A stretch of DNA of 6,927 bases from positions 1-6,927 of the forward strand of contig QMLJ01000059.1 of assembly GCA_003643935.1 (NCBI GenBank), in the 5' to 3' direction. This document shows positions 1 to 6,197 of this stretch, piece by piece; the first letter of the stretch is position 1, and each line of letters opens with the position of its first letter. The notes beneath the pieces are model-generated. The model saw only the letters and a program-made list of their open reading frames with translations. It had not been told where the DNA came from and ran no database searches. This DNA comes from Deltaproteobacteria bacterium (GTDB taxonomy: Bacteria > Desulfobacterota > Desulfomonilia > UBA1062). The position numbers were made by a program, and so were the translations under genes.

Positions 1-246
1 CCTGCCTAGGAATTTTAATGATGGAACCCAAGTCCACGACTATTGATCTTATCTCCCTAAGCATTTTAAAAAACGCATTTGAGTTGCGAGAGTCGACTTA
101 TTTTGGACACCACTGATTTTAGTATTTGATTTCCAGGGGTTTTTCTATTGGTCTGCATTGTTTGGTCATCTTCTTAAAAAAAGCTGGATATACATAGTTT
201 ATAAGTGCTAGATTACATACTTTGTTAGTTAAGGGGAGTTTTTATT
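1..246. other. Non-coding upstream/leader region of the arg-lys operon
   Basis: No convincing gene is visible here. One + strand frame is open from the left edge to a TGA at 114-116 (about 37 codons). Its codons (TCG, CGA) do not match the AGG/ATA style of the genes that follow, so it is at best the tail of something to the left. The stretch is A/T-rich, with an imperfect dyad at 61-76 (GCATTTT / AAAACGC) and an AGTCGACT palindrome at 91-98. Possible -10-like hexamers are TATACA at 189-194 and TATAAG at 200-205, but neither has a good -35 at normal spacing, so no promoter is called. The operon promoter is nevertheless expected in this stretch or just left of it, because nothing downstream leaves room for one. 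Confidence 0.6.
231..238 (+). promoter_or_regulatory. Ribosome binding site of argB
   Basis: AAGGGGAG lies 8 bases before the ATG at 247. It is purine-rich and close to the anti-Shine-Dalgarno complement, and it supports 247 as the start of argB. Confidence 0.75.
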
Positions 247-1140
247 ATGGAACAGGCAATACAGAGGGCAGAGATACTTATAGAGGCCCTTCCCTACATA
301 AGGGATTTCAGGGGCAAGAGGATAGTAATAAAGTACGGCGGGCATGCAATGGTTGACCCAGAGCTGAAAAAGAAATTTGCCAGGCAGATAGTACTCCTCA
401 ATTATGTAGGCATAAACGTAGTAGTTGTCCACGGGGGAGGGCTCCAGATAGGCAATGTCCTGGAACAGATGGGGATGCAATCGACCTTTATAGATGGCAG
501 GCGCGTGACTGATTCAAGGACCATGGATGTTGTTGAGATGGTGCTGGCAGGTGGTGTAAACAAGGACGTGGTCAATCTCATAAATAACGAGGGCGGTAAG
601 GCCGTGGGACTCTCTGGGAAAGATGGTGGTCTGATAAAGGCAAAGAAGTTATTTTTAAAAGATAAGAGAACAGATGTAGCAGCGGATAGTACAGTTGACA
701 TGGGACATGTAGGAGAGGTTACATCGGTAGATACCTCCATTATCGACACCCTGGAAAGTGCAGGTTACGTAGTAGTTATTGCACCCCTAGGTGTTGGCGA
801 TGAAGGGGAGACCTACAATATCAATGCGGATTCTGTTGCAGCTGAGATTGCTGTTGGCCTAAAGGCTGAAAAACTTATTATCCTAACGGACGAGGCAGGG
901 GTACTGGACAAGGATGGAAGCTTGATATCCAGCATAAGCTATGAAGATATTCCTAGGTTGATCGAAGATTCAGTGGTGACAGGTGGCATGATACCCAAGC
1001 TGGAGTGTTGCATGAGAGCAATGGAGGCAGGGGTCATGAAGGCACATATTATTGATGGTCTGGTGCCTTACTCCATACTGCTGGAACTCTTTACAGACTC
1101 AGGCATAGGGACACAGATTGTAAAAGAGGAGCAAGAATAA
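247..1140 (+). CDS. argB: Acetylglutamate kinase (N-acetyl-L-glutamate 5-kinase)
   Basis: Cytosolic amino-acid kinase that phosphorylates N-acetylglutamate with ATP, the second step of arginine synthesis. The 297 residues match the family length. Visible motifs in order: KYGGHAM (29-35, with the phosphate-binding lysine), VHGGG (61-65, substrate loop), DGRRVTD (83-89), GLSGKDGGLI (121-130), NINADS (191-196, ending in NADSVAAE), ILTDEAGVL (212-220) and TGGMIPK (245-251, catalytic lysine region), closing with a DGLVPYSILLE / GIGTQI end. About 20 residues precede the kinase core and look like the extra N-terminal helix that builds the arginine-sensitive hexamer in enzymes such as those of Pseudomonas and Thermotoga. 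Feedback inhibition by arginine is therefore inferred. One oddity is leucine at residue 66, where most relatives have proline (HGGGPQI). It is the first gene of the operon and its stop abuts the argD start. Confidence 0.97.
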   Translation: MEQAIQRAEILIEALPYIRDFRGKRIVIKYGGHAMVDPELKKKFARQIVLLNYVGINVVVVHGGGLQIGNVLEQMGMQSTFIDGRRVTDSRTMDVVEMVLAGGVNKDVVNLINNEGGKAVGLSGKDGGLIKAKKLFLKDKRTDVAADSTVDMGHVGEVTSVDTSIIDTLESAGYVVVIAPLGVGDEGETYNINADSVAAEIAVGLKAEKLIILTDEAGVLDKDGSLISSISYEDIPRLIEDSVVTGGMIPKLECCMRAMEAGVMKAHIIDGLVPYSILLELFTDSGIGTQIVKEEQE

Positions 1141-2307
1141 ATGGTCCACTACCTTATGAACACGTATGCACGTCTCCCAGTTGCGCTTGTAAAGGGCAAG
1201 GGGGCTTGGGTATGGGACGTTGATGGCAAATCATACCTGGACATGGTCAGTGGCATAGCGGTCTGTTCTCTTGGCCACTGCCACCCAGATGTGGTGAACG
1301 CTGTCTCAGAGCAGGCAAGGAACCTGTTCCATTGTTCTAATCTGTACATAATACCACAGCAGGAACATCTGGCAGAGCTCATAGTAAATAATTCGTTTGA
1401 TGGCAGGGTTTTCTTTTGCAACTCAGGTGCAGAGGCCAACGAGGCAGCCATCAAGTTGGCCAGGCGTTACTGCAACGAGAGAAAACAGGGGGCAGCAAAA
1501 ATCATTGCCATGGAGGGATCCTTCCATGGCAGGACGCTTGCGACCGTGGCTGCTACCGGCCAGGCCAGGTTCAGGCAGGGATTTGATCCAATCCCCGGGG
1601 GGTTTGAGATTGTGCCTTACGGTGATATAGATGCACTCCTTGATGCGATAGATGAAGATACCGGGGCAGTTTTGCTTGAGCCCATACAGGGAGAGAGTGG
1701 AGTGCATGTGCCACCTGATGGTTACCTTAGGCAACTAAGAAAGATATGCGATGAGTATGGCCTGCTTTTGATTCTGGATGAGGTCCAGACCGGAATTGCA
1801 AGGACGGGCAGGTTCTTTGCTTATATGCACGAAGGGGTGGAACCTGATATAATGACCATGGCAAAGGCGCTTGCCAATGGTTTCCCTGCAGGGGCCATGC
1901 TTGCAAAGCCTTTTGTTGCAGATGCCTTTACACCTGGGAGCCATGCTTCTACTTTCGGAGGTAATCCCCTTGCAATGTCTGCGGGTATTGCTACTATATC
2001 TACTATCATGAGGGATAATATAGTTGATAAGAGCCTTCAACAAGGTATGTACTTGATGAATAGACTACATGAATTAGAAAGAATACATCCTTCAATAAAG
2101 GAAGTAAGGGGTAGGGGCCTGATGATAGGTGTAGATTTTGATGCCGATGTATCATCTTTGCCTTCCGACGGCCTAAGTAAGGGTATACTATTGAATGTAA
2201 TAAAGGGTCACACGTTAAGGTTGGTACCTCCTCTTGTTATATCCAGCCAGGAGATAGACCAGGCAATGGATATGATCGATGATATACTGAAGGAAAAAGG
2301 GCTCTAA
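1141..2307 (+). CDS. argD: Acetylornithine aminotransferase (class III, PLP-dependent)
   Basis: Transfers an amino group from glutamate to N-acetylglutamate-5-semialdehyde, giving N-acetylornithine; cytosolic, usually a dimer. It has 388 residues, normal for the family. Fold type I PLP motifs are all present: NSGAEANEAAIKLAR (94-108, cofactor phosphate loop), GSFHGRT (126-132), EPIQGESG (180-187), ILDEVQTG (211-218, with D213 facing the pyridine nitrogen), MAKALANG (240-247, with K242 as the Schiff-base lysine) and STFGGNPLA (270-278). The ATG follows the argB TAA directly; AGAGGA at 1125-1130 is the likely ribosome binding site. An in-frame ATG at 1156 lacks a site of its own. Relatives often also act on N-succinyl-LL-diaminopimelate (DapC activity), which would suit the linked lysA, but sequence alone cannot show this. 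The 3' third is more A/T-rich than the rest. Confidence 0.96.
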   Translation: MVHYLMNTYARLPVALVKGKGAWVWDVDGKSYLDMVSGIAVCSLGHCHPDVVNAVSEQARNLFHCSNLYIIPQQEHLAELIVNNSFDGRVFFCNSGAEANEAAIKLARRYCNERKQGAAKIIAMEGSFHGRTLATVAATGQARFRQGFDPIPGGFEIVPYGDIDALLDAIDEDTGAVLLEPIQGESGVHVPPDGYLRQLRKICDEYGLLLILDEVQTGIARTGRFFAYMHEGVEPDIMTMAKALANGFPAGAMLAKPFVADAFTPGSHASTFGGNPLAMSAGIATISTIMRDNIVDKSLQQGMYLMNRLHELERIHPSIKEVRGRGLMIGVDFDADVSSLPSDGLSKGILLNVIKGHTLRLVPPLVISSQEIDQAMDMIDDILKEKGL

Positions 2308-2308
2308 G

Positions 2309-3217
2309 GTGAAGAAAGACTTTCTTTCCATAACAGATCTTACAGAGAATGAAATAATGCACGTTTTCGCAAGGGCAGATGCTTTTAAGAAAGGTGAAAG
2401 GTCAAGTGCCCTATCATCCAAGAGCGTGGTCCTTGTGTTTGAAAAGGCATCCACCAGGACCAGGGTGTCTTTCGAGGCAGGGATCTCAAGGCTTGGTGGA
2501 CATCCCGTGGTTTTGACGCCTGATGCATCACAGATGGGGAGGGGTGAGCCCATAAAAGATACTGCCCGCATACTTTCTGGCTATGCCCATGCTATTGTGA
2601 TGAGGACATTCGGGCATTCAAGGATTGAGGAGATGGCTTCCTGGGCAGACGTGCCTGTTATAAACGCACTCACAGACCTGCTGCATCCCTGCCAGGTACT
2701 CTCGGACTGTTTTACACTTAAACAGAGGTTCGGTGATCTTAGGGGAAGGAAGATAGGCTGGGTGGGTGACGGCAACAACATGGCCAACTCATGGATAAAT
2801 GCGGCATCCTTGTTTGGATTTGACCTTTGGCTTGCATGCCCTGAAGGTTTTGGGCCTGAGAGGAAAATTATGGATGCAGCTATTTCAAGGGGTGCCAGGA
2901 TAGAGCTTGTAGGGGACCCTAGGGATGCCGCAAGGGATGCCATTGCGGTTAATACCGACGTGTGGGCCAGTATGGGACAAGAGCAGGAGGCTGGTTTAAG
3001 AGAGGAGAAGTTTAAGGGTTTCCAGGTGGATTCCGACCTGATGGCCCTGGCTGCAAGCAATGCTGTTTTCATGCACTGCCTTCCTGCCCACAGGGGCCAG
3101 GAGGTAAGCGAAGAGGTGCTGGAGTCTCCCAGGTCAATAGTGTGGGAGCAGGCACTGAACAGGCTTTATGTGCAGATGGCACTTATGGAATTACTTATGC
3201 AAGAAAGGAATGGATGA
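2309..3217 (+). CDS. argF: Ornithine carbamoyltransferase
   Basis: Makes citrulline from ornithine and carbamoyl phosphate in the cytosol. The 302 residues fit the family. Carbamoyl-phosphate contacts are visible as STRTR (48-52) and HPCQ (126-129). The ornithine side shows [10 protein letters not shown] (216-225) and [11 protein letters not shown] (256-266, with the reactive Cys257). These motifs, especially SMG and HCLP, separate it from aspartate carbamoyltransferase. The start is GTG, one base after the argD stop, with AAGGAAAAAGG at 2290-2300 as the ribosome binding site 8 bases upstream. No better in-frame ATG exists near the N-terminus, and the start [11 protein letters not shown] is typical of the family. 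The gene ends inside the argG start region (ATGATG), so its translation is probably coupled to argG. Confidence 0.96.
   Translation: MKKDFLSITDLTENEIMHVFARADAFKKGERSSALSSKSVVLVFEKASTRTRVSFEAGISRLGGHPVVLTPDASQMGRGEPIKDTARILSGYAHAIVMRTFGHSRIEEMASWADVPVINALTDLLHPCQVLSDCFTLKQRFGDLRGRKIGWVGDGNNMANSWINAASLFGFDLWLACPEGFGPERKIMDAAISRGARIELVGDPRDAARDAIAVNTDVWASMGQEQEAGLREEKFKGFQVDSDLMALAASNAVFMHCLPAHRGQEVSEEVLESPRSIVWEQALNRLYVQMALMELLMQERNG
3204..3209 (+). promoter_or_regulatory. Ribosome binding site deciding the argG start
   Basis: AAAGGA lies within the last codons of argF. It is 7 bases from the ATG at 3217 and only 4 bases from the ATG at 3214, so 3217 is the better-spaced start. A more distal in-frame ATG at 3142 would add 25 residues (M-G-A-G-T...) that are simply argF read in another frame and do not resemble ArgG. 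Confidence 0.6.
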
Positions 3218-4422
3218 TGTCTAGAGAAAAGGTGGTTTTGGCATATTCGGGCGGTCTTGATACCTCTGTAATACTTAAATGGCTGCAGGAGGAGATGGGC
3301 TACGATGTAATATGTTTTGTGGCTGATGTGGGGCAGGGCGAGGAGCTTGACGGTCTTGAAGAGAAGGCAATGAGTACCGGTGCAACAAGGGTCTACATAG
3401 AGGATCTCAAGGAGGAGTTTGTTAGGGATTATGTCTTCCCTGCATTCAGGGCGGATGTTGCGTATGAGGGGCTTTACCTGCTGGGCACGGCCCTGGCAAG
3501 ACCGCTAATAGCCAAGAAGCTTATAGACATTGCAAGAGAAGAGGGTGCCCGAGCCGTAGCCCATGGTGCAACAGGTAAGGGTAACGATCAGGTAAGGTTT
3601 GAACTTACATTCTTCTCTTTGGAACCTGATATAAAGGTTATATCCCCGTGGAAGATGGATGAATGGAAGCTTAGATCAAGGGAGAGGATGATAGATTATG
3701 CAAAGGCCCACGGTATAAAGATTCCCGTTACCAAGAAGAAACCTTACAGTATGGACAGAAACATACTCCATATAAGCTACGAGGGCGGTATCCTGGAGGA
3801 CCCCTGGCAGGCACCTGATGAAGACATGTTCATACTCACGACCTCCCCGGAGAAGGCCCCTGAGCGCCCAACAGATATTGTTGTTACATTTACCGATGGT
3901 AACCCAATTGCAATAAACAACAAGGAACTCTCCCCAGCCGAACTACTTGCAGAGCTCAATACCCTTGGTGCTAGAAACGGCATAGGAAGGGTGGACATAG
4001 TGGAGAACCGTTATGTGGGAATGAAATCCAGGGGGGTATACGAGACACCCGGCGGTACTATACTGAAGGTAGCCCACAGGGCAGTGGAACAGGTAACCAT
4101 GGACAGGGAAGTAATGCACCTAAGGGATGAACTTATGCCTAGGTACGCATCCCTTGTATACAATGGTTACTGGTTTGCTCCGGAAAGGCTTGCCTTGCAG
4201 GCCTTGATCGATGAGTCACAGAAGGGTGTAGATGGTGACGTAAGGATCAGGCTCTACAAGGGCAACTGCATTGTAACCGGCAGGAGATCACCCGTCTCTC
4301 TTTACAACCAGGAGATTGCCACGTTCAGCGAGGATGAAGTTTACAACCAAAAGGATGCTACTGGTTTCATAAGGCTGAATGCATTAAGGCTCAGGCTTAG
4401 GGCGGTAAGGAAAAATGGCTAA
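3217..4422 (+). CDS. argG: Argininosuccinate synthase
   Basis: Condenses citrulline and aspartate with ATP cleavage to AMP and pyrophosphate, giving argininosuccinate; cytosolic, usually a tetramer. With the start at 3217 the protein has 401 residues, the usual size. The N-terminal PP-loop AYSGGLDTS (9-17) binds [18 protein letters not shown] (115-129) is the second hallmark and contacts citrulline/aspartate. Further conserved pieces are [14 protein letters not shown] (178-191), [20 protein letters not shown] (257-276) and a [12 protein letters not shown] end (376-387). The neighbouring in-frame ATG at 3214 is almost equally possible (402 residues). The gene overlaps the argF stop by 1 base (or 4) and argH by 8 bases. 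Nothing is truncated or missing. Confidence 0.97.
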   Translation: MSREKVVLAYSGGLDTSVILKWLQEEMGYDVICFVADVGQGEELDGLEEKAMSTGATRVYIEDLKEEFVRDYVFPAFRADVAYEGLYLLGTALARPLIAKKLIDIAREEGARAVAHGATGKGNDQVRFELTFFSLEPDIKVISPWKMDEWKLRSRERMIDYAKAHGIKIPVTKKKPYSMDRNILHISYEGGILEDPWQAPDEDMFILTTSPEKAPERPTDIVVTFTDGNPIAINNKELSPAELLAELNTLGARNGIGRVDIVENRYVGMKSRGVYETPGGTILKVAHRAVEQVTMDREVMHLRDELMPRYASLVYNGYWFAPERLALQALIDESQKGVDGDVRIRLYKGNCIVTGRRSPVSLYNQEIATFSEDEVYNQKDATGFIRLNALRLRLRAVRKNG

Positions 4423-5809
4423 AAAACCTTGGCAAGGCAGGTTTGGTGAGCCTACCCATGAAAAGGTAGAGGACTTTACCGAGTCTGTGAGCTTGGACAA
4501 GAGGCTCTACATGGAAGACATTCTGGGCAGCATTGCCCATGCCAAGATGCTGGGGAAGATTGGTATACTCAAGGGTGATGAGCTGGATAAAGTAATAACA
4601 GGCTTGGAGTCCATAGGTCGGGACATAGAAGAGGGCAGGTTCTATTTCGACAAGACCCTTGAAGATGTCCATATGAATATAGAGGCTGAACTCACAAGGC
4701 GGATTGGTGATGCAGGTAAAAAGTTGCATACCGCCAGGAGCCGTAATGACCAAGTTGCAACTGACTTGAGGCTGTATCTTAAGCGAGAGATACATGATAT
4801 AAGGACTTTACTTGTAGATTTTATGAGAATTATCATGGACGTGGCTGAAGACAACCTAGATATAGTGATACCAGGGATGACCCATCTCCAGCACGCACAG
4901 CCCGTGTTGCTGTCACACCATTTAATGGCATATTTCGAGATGTTTGCAAGGGACCACCAGAGACTTGGCGAACTCCTTCAAAGGGTAAACATATCTCCGC
5001 TCGGAAGTGCAGCTCTTGCAGGTTCGTCGTACCCTATTGACAGGTGGATGACTGCCATGGAGCTTGGTTTCAAGGAACCATCGAGGAATTCTGTAGATGG
5101 TGTCAGTGACAGGGACTTTGCCATAGAGTTCGTGGCTGCATCTGCCATATGCATGATGCACCTGAGCAGGCTTACGGAGGAGCTCATAGTTTGGAACTCG
5201 CAGGAGTTCAGCTTCATTGAGCTGCCTGATTCCTATGCAACAGGGAGCTCTATAATGCCACAGAAGAAAAACCCGGATGTACCCGAGCTTGTGAGGGGAA
5301 AGACAGGTAGGGTCTACGGTAACCTAGTTGCGCTTTTGACTCTTATGAAGGCCTTACCCCTTGCATATAACAGGGATATGCAGGAGGACAAGGGTCCTGT
5401 ATTCGATACAGTGGATACCATGAAATCATGCATAGGCATAATGACAGGGCTTTTGCCTGGGATCAGGTTCAGAAAGGATACAATAATGGAAGCGCTAGAC
5501 AAGGGCTTTATTACCGCAACAGACATTGCCGACTACCTGGTGCGCAAGGGAGAAACATTCAGGGATGCGCATCGTATTACTGGAGAGCTGGTTGCCTACC
5601 TCGTGAGTACCGCCAAGACTCTTGATACCCTTGATATGAATGATTACAAGAGATTCTCCCCTAGGTTCGAAGACGACGTATTCAACTGCGTGGATCCAGT
5701 CTCGTCGGTGGACTTGAAGTTGACATACGGTGGTACTTCAAGAAAAAACGTCTTTGATGCCATACAAAGGGCCCGGGCCTTTTTAGATGACCTGAATCAT
5801 GACAGTTGA
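4415..5809 (+). CDS. argH: Argininosuccinate lyase
   Basis: Splits argininosuccinate into arginine and fumarate, the last step of the pathway. It is a cytosolic tetramer of the fumarase/aspartase superfamily. The 464 residues match the family. Visible signatures are the WQGRF start (6-10, usually WGGRF), [13 protein letters not shown] (105-117), MTHLQHAQP (155-163, with the catalytic-region Thr-His), [10 protein letters not shown] (194-203), VDGVSDRDF (227-235) and the superfamily signature [12 protein letters not shown] (277-288) carrying the flexible-loop serine. The ATG lies inside the last codons of argG (8-base overlap), with TAAGGA at 4406-4411 as a closely spaced ribosome binding site. 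The C-terminus overlaps the following lipoprotein gene by 11 bases, and its last 15 codons contain a GC-rich hairpin (see 5766-5784). Confidence 0.97.
   Translation: MAKKPWQGRFGEPTHEKVEDFTESVSLDKRLYMEDILGSIAHAKMLGKIGILKGDELDKVITGLESIGRDIEEGRFYFDKTLEDVHMNIEAELTRRIGDAGKKLHTARSRNDQVATDLRLYLKREIHDIRTLLVDFMRIIMDVAEDNLDIVIPGMTHLQHAQPVLLSHHLMAYFEMFARDHQRLGELLQRVNISPLGSAALAGSSYPIDRWMTAMELGFKEPSRNSVDGVSDRDFAIEFVAASAICMMHLSRLTEELIVWNSQEFSFIELPDSYATGSSIMPQKKNPDVPELVRGKTGRVYGNLVALLTLMKALPLAYNRDMQEDKGPVFDTVDTMKSCIGIMTGLLPGIRFRKDTIMEALDKGFITATDIADYLVRKGETFRDAHRITGELVAYLVSTAKTLDTLDMNDYKRFSPRFEDDVFNCVDPVSSVDLKLTYGGTSRKNVFDAIQRARAFLDDLNHDS
5766..5784 (+). terminator. Possible weak intragenic terminator/attenuator hairpin at the end of argH
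   Basis: Bases 5766-5783 form a near-perfect dyad around GCCCGGGC. The folded RNA would have a 7-pair stem (one G-U pair) with a CCGG loop, and a run of five T (5780-5784) that is mostly inside the stem. The short T tract and the coding role (residues 451-457 of ArgH) make strong termination unlikely. Partial attenuation before the lipoprotein-lysA part of the operon is conceivable but unproven. Confidence 0.2.
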
Positions 5810-6197
5810 AAAAAGTATCTGGAGTATTATCATCTGTATACTTTTAGCGATTCCCCTTGGTTGTGGGAGAAAAAAACCACCCCTACCTCCCATACCTCCG
5901 AAGCCGGTTGAAGTGCTATCCATAGGATTTTCAGGTAATAGTGTCATCACTACACTCTTTTGCCATGAACAGGGCATAAAAATCGTGTTGTTTGGGAAGC
6001 CCAAGGGTATATGTCCACTTTGCACCGAGGGTCTAAAAAAAAAGGCAGGGCTGCTTGCGGATAAAAAAGGCAGGTATGTTATAATAGACAAGAACCCTGA
6101 AAGCAGATGCATGGTTTACCGTATAGGTTTTGAGAAGGGGGATGTCCATTGGCTGGGTGATGCAAGGATTGTATGTAGACAAAGAGGTGACCCATGA
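5799..6197 (+). CDS. Small proline-rich lipoprotein, LptM/LppL-like N-terminus, CPLC-containing C-terminal domain
   Basis: I do not recognise a defined function. The 132 residues start with a short n-region (MTVEKSIWS) and a hydrophobic stretch (about 7-20) ending at Cys22, which reads as a type II signal peptide. The lipobox PLGC is unusual, with proline at -3. The mature protein begins CGRKKPPLPP with prolines to residue 36, recalling LptM/YifL and LppL (CGxKGPLxxP), small outer-membrane lipoproteins near lysA or dapF in other proteobacteria. Unlike those, about 95 residues follow, with a CPLC pair (72-75) and Cys55, 104 and 126; a late YRIGFEK pattern (107-113) suggests a beta-sandwich such as a fibronectin-III-like fold, but that is a guess. 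The start overlaps argH by 11 bases without a strong ribosome binding site, so expression probably depends on coupling. The stop overlaps lysA (ATGA). An A9 tract (6035-6043) lies mid-gene. Confidence 0.8.
   Translation: MTVEKSIWSIIICILLAIPLGCGRKKPPLPPIPPKPVEVLSIGFSGNSVITTLFCHEQGIKIVLFGKPKGICPLCTEGLKKKAGLLADKKGRYVIIDKNPESRCMVYRIGFEKGDVHWLGDARIVCRQRGDP
6183..6190 (+). promoter_or_regulatory. Strong ribosome binding site of lysA
   Basis: AGAGGTGA closely matches the 16S tail complement. Its GAGG core is 6 bases from the ATG at 6194. It lies in the last codons of the lipoprotein gene and is the best Shine-Dalgarno sequence in the window, so lysA may be translated more strongly than the gene before it. 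Confidence 0.75.

Noticed and set aside
18..116. Small upstream ORF (32 codons from ATG at 18) as a leader peptide or gene
   Set aside because: There is no ribosome binding site, no run of arginine codons as expected for an attenuation peptide, and its codon use differs from the neighbouring genes.
148..167. Direct repeat TTGGTC at 148-153 and 162-167 in the leader
   Set aside because: Two copies of a 6-base word 14 bases apart are expected by chance in A/T-rich leader sequence and match no regulator site I know.
162..205. Sigma-70 promoter using TTGGTC (162-167) with TATACA (189-194) or TATAAG (200-205)
   Set aside because: Spacings of 21 or 32 bases are outside the usual 16-18, and the -35 match is poor.
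229..480. Minus-strand 83-codon open frame across the argB start
   Set aside because: It is opposite the argB ribosome binding site and N-terminal codons, with no recognisable domain.
2581..3072. Minus-strand 163-codon open frame inside argF
   Set aside because: It lies wholly opposite a well-conserved enzyme gene and reads as serine/leucine/alanine-rich shadow sequence without motifs.
3142..3216. Upstream extension of argG from the ATG at 3142
   Set aside because: The extra 25 residues come from reading argF in another frame; ArgG proteins normally start a few residues before AYSGGLDTS, which fits 3217 or 3214.
5783..6112. Minus-strand 109-codon open frame with hydrophobic segments opposite the lipoprotein gene
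   Set aside because: It is the complement of the lipoprotein's signal peptide, proline and lysine codons; it has no start context and no family resemblance.
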